Source: Novosphingobium sp. (lineage in GTDB: Bacteria > Pseudomonadota > Alphaproteobacteria > Sphingomonadales > Sphingomonadaceae). Taken from it: a stretch of DNA of 64,000 bases. Made by a program: the position numbers and the translations under genes. Positions 16,758 to 25,906 of this stretch are shown piece after piece (within the stretch, counting starts at the first letter, position 1; the number at the start of each line of letters is the position of its first letter). The notes beneath the pieces were generated by a model. That model saw only the letters and a list, made by a program, of their open reading frames with translations. It had not been told where the DNA came from and did not search any database. The DNA lies in contig JADJYM010000004.1 in NCBI GenBank assembly GCA_016719755.1, positions 288,686-352,685 of the forward strand, read 5' to 3'.

Positions 16758-18155
16758 TCAGATCGGGAAATGGCCAGGCAGGGTTTCAACCGTGATCCAC
16801 CGGGTTTCGGTGAAACTGTCGATCCCCTGCTTGCCGCCGAAGCGGCCATAGCCCGAAGCGCCGACCCCGCCGAACGGCATCTGCGCCTCGTCATGCACGG
16901 TCGGTCCGTTGACGTGGCAGATGCCGGACTGGATGCGCCGCGCGATGGTCAGCCCCTTGGCGATGTCGCGGGTGAAGACGGCGGCGGACAGGCCGTACTG
17001 GGTGTCGTTGGCCAGCTCTACCGCGTGTTCGGCATCGCGCGCGCGGATCATCGCGACCACCGGGCCAAAGCTTTCGTCGCGGTAGAGGTTCATCTGCGCC
17101 GTCACGCCATCGACGACGGTCGCGGGCATGACGACGCTTTCGCCCTTGCCGCCCGCGATCACCTGTGCGCCCTTGGCAAGCGCGTCATCGATCAGGCTGT
17201 TGACGTGGGAAACGGTCTTCTGGTCGACCACCGCGCCGAGCGGGGTGTTGCCATCGCGGGGATCGCCGGCTGCGAGCGAGCCGGCCTTGGCGGCGAAGCG
17301 CCGCGCGAATTCGTCGGCCACGGCATCGACCACGATAATCCGTTCGGTCGACATGCAGATCTGGCCCTGGTTCATGAAGGCGCCGAACGCGGCGGCCTTG
17401 ACCGCCTCGTCAAGGTCGGCGTCCTCCAGCACGATCAGCGGAGCCTTGCCGCCCAGTTCGAGCAGGCAGGGCTTGAGCTGCTGCGCGGCGCGGGTGGCGA
17501 TGATCCGGCCCACATTGGTCGAACCGGTGAAGTTGATCCGCTTTACCTCCGGCGCGTCGATCAGCGCGCCGACCACCTCGGCGGCATCTTCCGGTGCGTT
17601 GGTGACGACATTGACCACCCCTTCGGGGAAGCCCGCCTCGGCAAAAGCCTCGATGATCAGGGCGTGAGTGCGCGGGCAGGTTTCACTGGCCTTGAGGATC
17701 ACGGCGTTGCCGCAGGCAAGCGGCACGGCAATGGCGCGCACGCCCAGGATGATCGGCGCATTCCACGGGGCGATCCCGACGAGGACGCCGACGGGTTCCT
17801 TCAGCGCCAGGGCAAGGCAGCCGGGCTTGTCGCTGGGGATCACTTCACCGGCGATCTGGGTGGTAAGCGCAGCCGCTTCACGCACCATCGAAGCGGCGAG
17901 ACCCAGGTTGAACATCGCCCAGCCAGCGGTCGAACCGGTCTCCGCCATCATCGCGGCGACGAAATCGTCCTTCTTCGCTTCCAGCGCGGCAGCGGCCTTC
18001 ATCAGCACGGCGCGGCGGGCGTTCGGCCCCTGCGCGGCCCAGGCGGGGAAAGCGGCGGCGGCGCGGGCAGTGATCGCCGGAATGTCGCCGGCCTTCATCG
18101 CCGTGGCTGAGGAAGCAACCTCGCCGGTGATCGGGTTGATGCGGGTGAATTCCAT
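16758..18155 (-). CDS. NAD(P)-dependent aldehyde dehydrogenase, vanillin/salicylaldehyde dehydrogenase-like
   Basis: 465 residues. The ALDH core is complete: LELGGKAPLIVLEDAD with the general-base Glu, the nucleophile in NQGQICMS, and the C-terminal block GPTVHDEAQMPFGGVGASGYG. That C-terminal block and the length (shorter than betaine-type ALDHs) are typical of vanillin, benzaldehyde and salicylaldehyde dehydrogenases. ATG at 18155 has GGAGAG eight bases upstream. It heads a three-gene operon. A type B dyad lies 20-40 bases upstream of the start. Oxidation of an aromatic aldehyde to the acid is the likely role. Confidence 0.9.
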   Translation of the reverse strand: MEFTRINPITGEVASSATAMKAGDIPAITARAAAAFPAWAAQGPNARRAVLMKAAAALEAKKDDFVAAMMAETGSTAGWAMFNLGLAASMVREAAALTTQIAGEVIPSDKPGCLALALKEPVGVLVGIAPWNAPIILGVRAIAVPLACGNAVILKASETCPRTHALIIEAFAEAGFPEGVVNVVTNAPEDAAEVVGALIDAPEVKRINFTGSTNVGRIIATRAAQQLKPCLLELGGKAPLIVLEDADLDEAVKAAAFGAFMNQGQICMSTERIIVVDAVADEFARRFAAKAGSLAAGDPRDGNTPLGAVVDQKTVSHVNSLIDDALAKGAQVIAGGKGESVVMPATVVDGVTAQMNLYRDESFGPVVAMIRARDAEHAVELANDTQYGLSAAVFTRDIAKGLTIARRIQSGICHVNGPTVHDEAQMPFGGVGASGYGRFGGKQGIDSFTETRWITVETLPGHFPI

Positions 18156-18175
18156 AGCGAGTCTCTCCGGCAAAT

Positions 18176-18195
18176 TTGGCTATCGACTATAGCAA
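18176..18195. promoter_or_regulatory. Type B MarR dyad before the aldehyde dehydrogenase operon
   Basis: TTGGCTATCGACTATAGCAA is a dyad with arms TTGgCTAT and ATAGCAA. On the minus strand this stretch aligns well with the site at 931-959 before the second MarR gene (ATATTGCT, variable centre, ATAGC, AAATTT). It has one extra base in one arm. Confidence 0.55.
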
Positions 18196-18223
18196 TATGC
18201 CGGAGCGATCCGGCTGGCAAGCA

Positions 18224-19765
18224 TCATTGCCGCTTCAGCATGGCGCGCAGCAGCGGATCCTCCTGGCAGGTGTATGAAGCAGCGCTGGCCGGATCGCCCG
18301 CGCCATCGAAGCGGGCGCTTTGCGGAAAGGGGCAAAGCCGCCGGGTGAAGCGCGGCGCATTGCCCTCCAGCCGGGACGCCACCAGCGAATCCGGGGCCTG
18401 CCCCTGCTCCACCCAGCGGACCAGCGCCCACAGCACGTCGTTTTCAGGCTTCGGCTCCAGCGGGACATGGCCGGAACCGCCAAACAGGTCCGCGCCCGGC
18501 CCGCCCCGGCAGTGGTACATCCCCGGCACCATGAACAGGCGCACCGCTTCGCCCAGCTGCGCCGCCCCGGCATTGGCGCGGGCAAGCGCGCCGTAATAGC
18601 GAATTGTCGGCCCGGCGTTGGTCGATGGGTCCTGCCAGCCCTGATAGAGGATCGCCTTTCCCCCTTGCGCAATGAACGGCTGGATTGCGGGGCTGTCGGC
18701 GCGCAGTTCGGGCATGATCCGGTTGGCGGCGGCCAGATCGGCGGTGCGGCGAAAGGTCAGCGCATCCCAGTCCGGATTGTCATAGACCGCATCGGCCCAC
18801 ATCGCGCGCAGCAGCGGCGATGGCGGCCCCGGCCGGGTGCGAACGCCGGGGAACAGTCCCCAGTCCATGGCCCGGCCGCGCTCGTCCTTGAGCGGGGCGA
18901 TGATGGCATCGAGCATGGCAAGGCGCGGCGCGGTCAGGCAATCGCCGCTCTGACCCGGCTTGCACAGCAGGGCAGAGGTCGGGAAGCGGCAGCGGGCGGG
19001 ATTTTCGACCACACCGTCGCGCACCCCGTCAAGGCCGTCGCAGGCGGTTGTGACGCGCGCCTCGTAAAGCGCCCAGTCCTGATCCGACAGCGCGCCCAGC
19101 GGTTTCCTTTGCGCTTCCAGCGAGAACCACATCATCCGCACCGATTGCAGCGGCATGTAGGGTCCCGGCGCACCGGCAACGACGCCATCGTAATCGCCGG
19201 GGTAGTTCTGCATTTCCTTCAGCGCCTGCCGCCCCCCGCCCGAACAGCCAAGGTAGTAGGAGCGGCTGGGCGCCTGGCCATAGAACCGCGCGACCAGCGC
19301 CTTGGCCGCCTGCGCGGTGAGGTGGACGGCGCGGTGTTCGTAATCGACCCGCGCCTTGGCGCCGCGCATCCAGCGCGCATCGGCGATCTTGTGGCCGCTG
19401 TCGGTTGTTACAGTGGCGAAACCCTGATCGATGCGGATCGCCATGTCGCGGTAGTTGAAGACCCCGGCATCGCCGCCGACGCCCGCGCCCAGCAGGCGGC
19501 CGTTCCAGGCTTGCGGCAGCCACAGTTCAAAGCCGATCGTGCCTTCGATCCGCCCCTCGACCCGGCAGAACGGGGCCTTGACCGGGAGCGGAGCATAGGG
19601 ATTGCGCCCCTCGCGTCCCGCTACCGGTTGCAAGTCCTGCCCTGAGGCCACGGCGCTTGCCCGGTCAACCGTGATTTCTCCGGTCGTGCCCTGCAGGGCG
19701 GCGCAGGCGCCGCCCTGCGGAGCGGCTGCCGCCGCGAGGAGAGGGAGCAGCGGCAGCAGGGACAT
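18224..19765 (-). CDS. Exported tannase/feruloyl esterase family hydrolase
   Basis: 513 residues. A short signal segment (residues 1-18) precedes the tannase fold. The nucleophile elbow is GCSGGGRQ (Ser175), the calcium-loop region CDGLDGVRDGVVENPARC is present, and the C-terminal His lies in VPGMYHCRGGPG. Family members hydrolyse galloyl, feruloyl or mono(hydroxyethyl)terephthalate esters. It overlaps the receptor gene stop by ATGA, so it is co-translated with TonB receptor 2. Cleavage of an aromatic ester in the periplasm after uptake is the natural reading. Confidence 0.88.
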   Translation of the reverse strand: MSLLPLLPLLAAAAAPQGGACAALQGTTGEITVDRASAVASGQDLQPVAGREGRNPYAPLPVKAPFCRVEGRIEGTIGFELWLPQAWNGRLLGAGVGGDAGVFNYRDMAIRIDQGFATVTTDSGHKIADARWMRGAKARVDYEHRAVHLTAQAAKALVARFYGQAPSRSYYLGCSGGGRQALKEMQNYPGDYDGVVAGAPGPYMPLQSVRMMWFSLEAQRKPLGALSDQDWALYEARVTTACDGLDGVRDGVVENPARCRFPTSALLCKPGQSGDCLTAPRLAMLDAIIAPLKDERGRAMDWGLFPGVRTRPGPPSPLLRAMWADAVYDNPDWDALTFRRTADLAAANRIMPELRADSPAIQPFIAQGGKAILYQGWQDPSTNAGPTIRYYGALARANAGAAQLGEAVRLFMVPGMYHCRGGPGADLFGGSGHVPLEPKPENDVLWALVRWVEQGQAPDSLVASRLEGNAPRFTRRLCPFPQSARFDGAGDPASAASYTCQEDPLLRAMLKRQ

Positions 19766-22398
19766 CAGAACTTCACTTGCGCGGACAGCGATATCATCCG
19801 CGGGATCGGATTGGCCGACTGCGGATCGTAGCCGCGGGTGGTATCGACGAACGGAGGATCCTCGTTGAAGAGGTTGCGCGCATCCACGCCAATGCGGATC
19901 CGCTCGTTCACCTCTACCCCCAGCGACAGGTCGAAGGTGTCATAATTGCTGACCTTCTGCGCCGGGGCCAGGGTGTTGTTGGTGTAACCGGCCAGGTGGT
20001 TCCAGGTCAGCCGACCACTGAAGATCCCCAGCTTGGCGCCCAGGTCCGCCTGGCTGCGGAACTTCTGCGGGAAGTTGATCAGGCCAAGGACCGCGCTGAG
20101 CCCCGAACCGGGCACGGCCTCGAACTGGTATTTGGTGTAGTAGGTGCCCTGGAAACCGGCATCCAGCTTCACCGCGCCCATTTCCCAGTTGTAGTAGACC
20201 CCGAAATCGATCCCCTTGACGATCGACCGGCCCAGATTCTGGCGGCGCCCGTCAACGATGAAGGTAACGTTGGACGTGTTGATCTGATTGTTGATCGGCA
20301 GACCCGAATTGACCAGCGCGGTCACTTCCGCCGCAGTCGGATTGAGCTTCACGAACGAGGCGTAAAGCGGATTGGTCAGGATGCCGGGCGTGCCGCGCAG
20401 TGCCTGGATCTGGTTCTTGTAGTCGATATCGAAATAGGTGACCGTGGCCCGCAGGCCCGGGAGCGGATCAAGCTCCGCCCCCAGCGACCAGGTGCGGGCG
20501 GTTTCGGGCTTCAGGCCGGGGTTGCCGCCCGCGAGGCCGATGCCGCTCTGGTTGCCATTGGCACCGGGCAGGGTGTCGTAATAGAGCCCCGCGCCGCCCG
20601 CGATGGTCGAAACCTCGGTAAAGGTCGGCGCGCGGAACGACTTGCCATAGCTGCCACGCAGGGTCAGCATGTCGACCGGCTTCCAGGTCAGGCCAAGCTT
20701 GGGGTTCGAAGTGCTGCCGAAATCGCTGTACTTCTCATAGCGCCCGGCAAGCGAGAGCGAGAGCTGCTGGAATCCCGGCACGGCATTGTCCGCGCCGAAG
20801 ATCGGGACAAACAGTTCGCCGAACAGCGCCTTGACCGTGCGGCTGCCCGCATCCTTGACGCTGACCGCATTGGTGCTCTGTCCGGAGAGCAGGTCGGTAA
20901 ATGTGTATTCCTTGCGGTATTCGCCGCCCACCGCCAGCTTCGCCGCCCCCCCCGGCAGCTGGACGATTGAACCGTCAAGCTGGAGGTTGGCGACGTCAAG
21001 CCGGGTGCGGCCGGTGATAACGAACAGGCGGTCGCGGATTCTGGCGATGGTCGCCGGGTTGTTCGGCCCGCCGAAGACATTCAGCGCGGTCAGCGGGTTG
21101 GTGTCCGCCAGCGCGGCGTTGAGCGCCCCGGTGTCGACACCGATGCGCCGGTCGGCCACGTCCTCACTCTCGCCGTGGGCGTAATAGGCGGTGGCCTTCC
21201 AGTCGCCGATCAGCTGCGCCTCGATCCCGCCCGACAGGTTCCAGCTCGACCCCCGGTAGGGGTTGACGTCGAGGCCATTGTTGGTCGGCACCAGCGACCA
21301 TGCGACATTCACCGAGGTCAGGCCGGCCACCGGGGTGACGAAGAACGGATTGGTGTTGCGCACTGTGGCGTTGATGTTGGTCAGCCCGCCGATCCGGCCC
21401 TTGCGGTAGGAATAGAAGCCATCGGCGAAGACCCGGACGCCGGGGGCCAGTTCCTGGCTGACGCTGCCGATCACGTTGTAGCGGGTCTGTTCCGGAATGA
21501 CCGTGTCATAGGCATTGTAGAAGCACTTGTTCGACGTGCCCGCGACCAGGGTGGAAACGTTTGCCGCGGTCACGCCGCCAGCCGGGATCGCATAGGTCTT
21601 GCCGCCCGCCGTGATGGTGCCCGTGTCGCAATTTGTGACGCGCAGGTCGCGCCCGCCGCGATAACGGTTGTCGTCCTGGTAGAAATCAAGGTCCTGGCCC
21701 AGCAGCGCGCTGTTGTGGGTAAGCTCCGCCGCCAGCATGACCGATCCGGTGTCCCAGCGCTTGCCGACGATGGCCGACAGCTGGTGTTCCTCGAATCCGC
21801 CCGCCGCGATCCCGCCGCGCGCGCGCATTTCGACGCCATCGAAGTTGCGGCGCAGGATGAAGTTGACCACCCCGGCGATCGCGTCCGAACCATAAACAGC
21901 CGAAGCACCGTCAGCGACCACCTCGACCCGCTCCAGCGCGATCGGCGGGATCACCGAGGGGTCGGTATACTGGCCCTGGGTCCCCTGGGGAGGAAGACGC
22001 TTGCCATCGTAGAGGATCAGCGTGGCATTGGTGGAAATGCCGCGCAGGTTGATGCCCGCCCCACGCGTGGCATTGGCCGCACCGTTCTGGGCCGAACCGC
22101 CGTTGCGGTTGGCCCCCAGCGACACGACCTGCGGCACCCGGCGCAGCAGGTCGTTCGTCGATGTCACCGGCTCCTGCGCCAGTTTCTCGGCCGTAATGGA
22201 AATCACGTTGGAGCCGACCGGGGCAATGCCGCGGATGCGGCTGCCGGTAACGACAATCGCCTCTCCGCCGTCTTCATTGTCTGCGGCTGACTGGTCTGCC
22301 GCCGCATCCTGCGCCAAGGCAGGAGCCGCGCAAGCAAGCGCCAGCGCGGCGGTTGAAATGGCAGTGCACAGCCGCGCACCCTTGCTGAACTTGGTCAT
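19765..22398 (-). CDS. TonB-dependent outer-membrane receptor 2
   Basis: 877 residues. Signal peptide (residues 1-29, ending APALAQD), then an acidic linker and TonB box EAIVVTGSRIRG, the plug (NDLLRRVPQVVSLG; GAGINLRGISTNATLILYDGKRLPP; IPPIALERVEVVADGASAVYGSDAIAGVVNFILRR is the family core), and a long barrel ending in MISLSAQVKF. This is the large receptor class abundant in sphingomonads and Xanthomonas. The ATG at 22398 follows GAGGGAG/GGGGAT. The gene lies between a DMT transporter and a tannase gene in one leftward operon. It is similar in layout to receptor 3 at 30401-33073. Confidence 0.93.
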   Translation of the reverse strand: MTKFSKGARLCTAISTAALALACAAPALAQDAAADQSAADNEDGGEAIVVTGSRIRGIAPVGSNVISITAEKLAQEPVTSTNDLLRRVPQVVSLGANRNGGSAQNGAANATRGAGINLRGISTNATLILYDGKRLPPQGTQGQYTDPSVIPPIALERVEVVADGASAVYGSDAIAGVVNFILRRNFDGVEMRARGGIAAGGFEEHQLSAIVGKRWDTGSVMLAAELTHNSALLGQDLDFYQDDNRYRGGRDLRVTNCDTGTITAGGKTYAIPAGGVTAANVSTLVAGTSNKCFYNAYDTVIPEQTRYNVIGSVSQELAPGVRVFADGFYSYRKGRIGGLTNINATVRNTNPFFVTPVAGLTSVNVAWSLVPTNNGLDVNPYRGSSWNLSGGIEAQLIGDWKATAYYAHGESEDVADRRIGVDTGALNAALADTNPLTALNVFGGPNNPATIARIRDRLFVITGRTRLDVANLQLDGSIVQLPGGAAKLAVGGEYRKEYTFTDLLSGQSTNAVSVKDAGSRTVKALFGELFVPIFGADNAVPGFQQLSLSLAGRYEKYSDFGSTSNPKLGLTWKPVDMLTLRGSYGKSFRAPTFTEVSTIAGGAGLYYDTLPGANGNQSGIGLAGGNPGLKPETARTWSLGAELDPLPGLRATVTYFDIDYKNQIQALRGTPGILTNPLYASFVKLNPTAAEVTALVNSGLPINNQINTSNVTFIVDGRRQNLGRSIVKGIDFGVYYNWEMGAVKLDAGFQGTYYTKYQFEAVPGSGLSAVLGLINFPQKFRSQADLGAKLGIFSGRLTWNHLAGYTNNTLAPAQKVSNYDTFDLSLGVEVNERIRIGVDARNLFNEDPPFVDTTRGYDPQSANPIPRMISLSAQVKF

Positions 22399-22453
22399 AT
22401 CCCCACACTCCCTCATGCGAAACGATGCCCCGCCCGGCGCGGGAGAACATTGG

Positions 22454-23488
22454 TCATGGCGTTTCGACCACCGCACGCTGTGCCGCGCGCCGCGCGGCAT
22501 GGCGCGGGGCCAGCGAAAGCAGGACGATCGCGGCGATCAGGATCGCGGCTCCGGCCAGTTCGGCGGGGCGCGGCATCGGCTGGCTGAACATCCAGGCCAG
22601 CAGGACCGATCCGCCGATCCCGGCAACCAGGCTCGCCGCGCGTTCCAGCGCCACGCAATAGGCGTTCTCGTTGGCATCGAGCAGGATCACGATCGCCACC
22701 ACCCCGATCATCGCAAGGGTCAGGCCGATCAGGAACAAGGGCAGGATCACGCCGTCGCTCCACACGCCGACGAAGCCGAAAGTCAGCTGCCCGGCCTGAC
22801 CGCCGATGCCGGAAGCCGAAACCGCCGCCAGCGCCGCCACCGACAGCGGCAGCGCGATCATCTTTTCCTCGACAAAGTAGCGCCGCACGCTCGCCGGATC
22901 GCCGTCCTTCGAAATCCGGTTCATCACCGCGAGACGGATGAAATAGCCCAGGGTGTAAAGCACCACCGTCAGGATCGCGATGGGCGGCAGGTAAAGCCCG
23001 CCCCGATCGTAGAGAGTGATGATCAGCGCCGCCATGACCATCGCCAGCGCCACCCATGACCACCAGCGCACCTTGCGGCCGAACATCAGATCGACGATCG
23101 GCGCGATGATCAGCACGTCGCCGCGCATGATCAGCTGGATGAACGGGATCGAGACGCCTTCAAAGGTGAAGGACAGCGGCACGGTGAACAGCACCAGCGC
23201 CGTGCCGATGCCCGACAGGAAAGTCATCCAGGTCGGGCACGGCACCCTGAACCCGCCGATCTTCACGGCATTGGCATCGCGGTGCCAGCCCGACAGCCAG
23301 ATGAACAGGTAGGTCAGCAGCCAGTTGAAGATCAGCGTTGCGGGCAGCGTTTCCAGACCGGTCAGCGGCCGCCCCAGCACCGCGTGCGGCACCTGCGTCA
23401 CGTAGCGCGTCAGCATCACGTTGGGCAGGTAGAGCACCAGATACAGCCCGACCCAGGCCTCCAGCGACAAGGCGCGGCGCGCACTCAT
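22454..23488 (-). CDS. Multi-helix membrane transporter, DMT/EamA-like
   Basis: 344 residues with about ten predicted membrane segments, two repeated halves of five (for example FLSGIGTALVLFTVPLSF, VALAMVMAALIITLY, AILTVVLYTLGYFIRLAV, LIGLTLAMIGVVAIVILL). This is the layout of drug/metabolite superfamily exporters, but I see no strong signature, so the family is likely rather than certain. It overlaps the CapA gene by four bases and precedes receptor 2 by 55 bases. In this operon it may move a product or substrate across the inner membrane. Confidence 0.6.
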   Translation of the reverse strand: MSARRALSLEAWVGLYLVLYLPNVMLTRYVTQVPHAVLGRPLTGLETLPATLIFNWLLTYLFIWLSGWHRDANAVKIGGFRVPCPTWMTFLSGIGTALVLFTVPLSFTFEGVSIPFIQLIMRGDVLIIAPIVDLMFGRKVRWWSWVALAMVMAALIITLYDRGGLYLPPIAILTVVLYTLGYFIRLAVMNRISKDGDPASVRRYFVEEKMIALPLSVAALAAVSASGIGGQAGQLTFGFVGVWSDGVILPLFLIGLTLAMIGVVAIVILLDANENAYCVALERAASLVAGIGGSVLLAWMFSQPMPRPAELAGAAILIAAIVLLSLAPRHAARRAAQRAVVETP

Positions 23489-24621
23489 GCCGCGACCAGT
23501 TCGACCATGTCGGGTCCGGTGCGGTAGCGCGCGTTAAGCCCGGCCTCGCGGGTCACGGCGTCGAGGTAATCCACCACCCGAGCGTGTTCCGCACTGCCCG
23601 GCTGCACGATGTGCGGCACGGCATCCCGGCCGATATGGAGCGGCAGGAACCCGGCGCGCAGCAGCTTGCCGCCGCCGATCTCAAGCCGGGCAATCATGGA
23701 CAGGCGCGCCGCCTCGGGAAAGTTGTAAAGCCCCTCTAAATCGGGCTCCCACTCCTCGGCGAGGACGCGGATTTCGTTCCAGCTCTTCGACTTGGCGTGG
23801 GTCTCGTCCATCCTGAGGTCGGTGGCGAAGTTGCACAGCGAGTGGAATACCGGCTTGCCGTCGATCAGTTCGCAGCCCTTCAGGATATGGGCATGGCCGC
23901 CCAGGATCGCGTCGGCCCCGGCGGCAATCGCGGCGCGCGCGACATCGCGCTGGTAATCGGCGATTTCCGCGCGGACGAAGTGGATGCCCCAGTGCTGCGA
24001 GACCACGACCACATCAGCCTGCTGTTTCGCCGCGCGGATGTCCGCTTCCATCGCCGCCAGGTCCTCGCGGTGCGGGAAGGTGTGGATCCGCGCCGGAGTG
24101 CCGGGCTGGTCATGCTCGATCTGCTCGTAGACGGTGTGGGCGCGCATCGGCGCGCAGCCGGGCCGGCGTTCATCCGCCCAGTAGGAGTGCGGCAGGATCG
24201 AGGAATAGGCCAGCACCGCAAGGCGTGTGCCATCCCCCAGGGTGCGGATCACCGGGCGGCGCGCCTCGGCAATGTCGGCGCCGGCGCCAACCACGGCAAT
24301 GCCCGCGGCCTCCAGATGGGCGCGGGTCTCGAAGAAGGCCTCGCGCCCCCAGTCCATGCAGTGGTTGCCGGCCATCGAGATCACATTGAACCCGGCCCGG
24401 CCCAGCGCGGCGGCGCCGTCCGGCCGGGCGAGCACGGCATGGCGTGCCTGCGGCAACCGGGTGCCGCTGCTGGCAAAGCTGGTTTCGAGCTGGCCGAAAG
24501 TGACGTCCGCGCCGCGCAGCACATCGCGGGTGGCAACGAAGCTTTCGTCGTAATCCTCGCGGTCCATCGCAAGGTCGCCGGTGGCGAGCATGATATGCGG
24601 CACGAACCTCTCCCCAGCCAT
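23485..24621 (-). CDS. CapA family metallophosphatase-like protein
   Basis: 378 residues of the CapA/PgsA fold, a calcineurin-like metallophosphatase. Metal-ligand motifs are in order: ATGDLAMDRE at the N-terminus, SMAGNHCMDWGRE, DVVVVSQHWGIHF, and GGHAHILKG. No signal peptide is visible. ATG at 24621 is taken; an overlapping GTG at 24624 is possible, and neither has a clear ribosome site. The family is named after capsule and polyglutamate synthesis proteins, but many members lie in catabolic clusters and their reaction is unproven. It is first in the CapA, transporter, receptor 2, tannase operon under type B and LacI-type boxes. Confidence 0.82.
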   Translation of the reverse strand: MAGERFVPHIMLATGDLAMDREDYDESFVATRDVLRGADVTFGQLETSFASSGTRLPQARHAVLARPDGAAALGRAGFNVISMAGNHCMDWGREAFFETRAHLEAAGIAVVGAGADIAEARRPVIRTLGDGTRLAVLAYSSILPHSYWADERRPGCAPMRAHTVYEQIEHDQPGTPARIHTFPHREDLAAMEADIRAAKQQADVVVVSQHWGIHFVRAEIADYQRDVARAAIAAGADAILGGHAHILKGCELIDGKPVFHSLCNFATDLRMDETHAKSKSWNEIRVLAEEWEPDLEGLYNFPEAARLSMIARLEIGGGKLLRAGFLPLHIGRDAVPHIVQPGSAEHARVVDYLDAVTREAGLNARYRTGPDMVELVAA

Positions 24622-24649
24622 CACCGCGTCCCGTTCACGGGGTCCGATT

Positions 24650-24670
24650 TAGCAATACTTCATAGCAATA
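24650..24670. promoter_or_regulatory. Type B MarR sites before the capA-receptor 2 operon
   Basis: TAGCAATACTTCATAGCAATA holds two AGCAAT half sites as direct repeats 12 bases apart. On the minus strand the stretch ATATTGCTAT followed by TTGCTAAAT aligns with the sites at 935 and 18176. A further TATTGCA half lies at 24703-24709. Only 28 bases separate it from the CapA start. Confidence 0.45.
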
Positions 24671-24683
24671 TGCCGCTCGGTAC

Positions 24684-24697
24684 TGCAAGCCCTTTCA
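24684..24697. promoter_or_regulatory. LacI-type operator before the capA-receptor 2 operon
   Basis: TGCAAGCCCTTTCA matches TGnAAnCGnTTnCA at nine of ten fixed positions. It is almost identical to the site before receptor operon 1 (TGCAAGGGCTTTCA). It lies 63 bases upstream of the CapA start, just outside the type B sites. Confidence 0.57.
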
Positions 24698-24803
24698 GCA
24701 TCAGTATTGCATCTTTGGAACCAAGTGGTAACAATTCCATATATTATTATATTTCAGATATTTCATATCATATATCCCCGCCTCTTGAGATCCGCTGAGG
24801 CGG
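24698..24803. promoter_or_regulatory. AT-rich divergent promoter region with inverted repeat
   Basis: A strongly AT-rich stretch (about 24712-24776) stands out from the GC-rich surroundings and lies between the leftward CapA operon and the rightward hydrolase gene. GTGGTAACAATTCCAT at 24725-24740 is a degenerate relative of the type A dyad. It ends in an inverted repeat CCGCCTC/GAGGCGG (24778-24784, 24797-24803) without a T-run. It probably holds the promoters of one or both operons; no -35/-10 pair can be assigned with confidence. Confidence 0.4.
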
Positions 24804-24823
24804 AAATCACTTCAACCTGATCA

Positions 24824-24837
24824 TGCAAGGGCTTGCG
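24824..24837. promoter_or_regulatory. LacI-type operator before the exported hydrolase gene
   Basis: TGCAAGGGCTTGCG matches TGnAAnCGnTTnCA at eight of ten fixed positions and is close to the sites at 10173 and 24684. It lies 53 bases upstream of the hydrolase ATG. Confidence 0.48.
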
Positions 24838-24890
24838 CGTACCTCCTGCCCGGCTAGATTCGGGCGAGCGGACAAACCCGGGAGCGGACA

Positions 24891-25862
24891 ATGCTGAAGC
24901 GATGGAACACACTGACAAGCCTGGTTGCGGCCCCTTTGATGGCGCAGCCGGCACCGGCACCGGCCCCCGCCGCAGCACCCCCGGTCGATGCGGCGCGCGC
25001 AGCCTATGAAGCGATGCCCAACGGCCCGGGCAGCGGCCCCTTTGCGGCGGTGATGGAGGTCGATTCCGGCCTGGCCAACCATGTCGTCTACCGCCCGGCG
25101 GACCTGTCCCGCCTGGGCGGGCGCAAGCTTGGTGTGCTGGTCTGGGGCAATGGCGGCTGCCGCGACGATGGAGCAAGCGCCCGCCAGCACCTGCTGGAGA
25201 TCGCGTCCCACGGCTATCTCGTGATCGCCCCCGGGCGGGTGCTGAGCGGCCCGACCGCAACGGAACGGCGTGCCGAACGTGTGCCTGATGCCAGCGGCAA
25301 GCTTCCTCCCGTCGCCACCACGACCAGGGCCGTGCTGGCCGGGCTTGACTGGGCGCTGGCCGAAAACGGCCGCAAGGGCAGTCGCTTCAAGGGCAGGATC
25401 GACCCCGCGCAGGTCGCGGTGGCCGGCCATTCCTGCGGCGGGCTTCAGGCGCTGCAGGCTGCGGGCGACAAGCGCATCCGGGCCGTGCTGATCCACAACA
25501 GCGGGGTCTTTGCCGATGGTTCAAACCCGATCCAGGGGATCACGGTCGACAAGTCGCTGCTGAACACGCTGCACACCCCGGTGGTCTACTTCCTGGGCGG
25601 CCCGGGCGACGTCGCCTTTCCCAACGGCAGCGACGATTACCGCAAGATCGGTCATGTCCCCGCCGTGCTGGTCAATTTCCCCGTGGGCCACGGCGGCACT
25701 TTCCTGAAACCCAATGGCGGGGCAGTCGCGGCGGCGGCGGTCGACTGGCTTGAATGGCAATTGCGCGCAGACAAGGCCGCCGCGCGCACTTTCACCGGCG
25801 CGAACTGCCGCCTGTGCAACGGCCCCGAGGGCTACACCATCGAACGCAAGGGGTTGCGCTAG
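24891..25862 (+). CDS. Exported alpha/beta hydrolase
   Basis: 323 residues. The N-terminal hydrophobic segment followed by a Pro/Ala-rich stretch (residues 8-32) suggests export. The nucleophile elbow is VAVAGHSCGGLQAL near residue 183, and the C-terminal His is in FPVGHGGTF near 267. The oxyanion region LGVLVWGNGGC is well placed. The overall pattern resembles dienelactone-hydrolase/PET-hydrolase-like exported esterases. CGGGAG lies before the ATG. The gene stands alone, rightward, with a LacI-type box upstream, and converges on the double-hydrolase gene at 25907. Substrate unknown; an ester of the island's target compound is a fair guess. Confidence 0.75.
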   Translation: MLKRWNTLTSLVAAPLMAQPAPAPAPAAAPPVDAARAAYEAMPNGPGSGPFAAVMEVDSGLANHVVYRPADLSRLGGRKLGVLVWGNGGCRDDGASARQHLLEIASHGYLVIAPGRVLSGPTATERRAERVPDASGKLPPVATTTRAVLAGLDWALAENGRKGSRFKGRIDPAQVAVAGHSCGGLQALQAAGDKRIRAVLIHNSGVFADGSNPIQGITVDKSLLNTLHTPVVYFLGGPGDVAFPNGSDDYRKIGHVPAVLVNFPVGHGGTFLKPNGGAVAAAAVDWLEWQLRADKAAARTFTGANCRLCNGPEGYTIERKGLR

Positions 25863-25906
25863 GCGGCAAGGACGTCAGCACCCGTCACCGTTCGGGTCGA
25901 GCCCGG

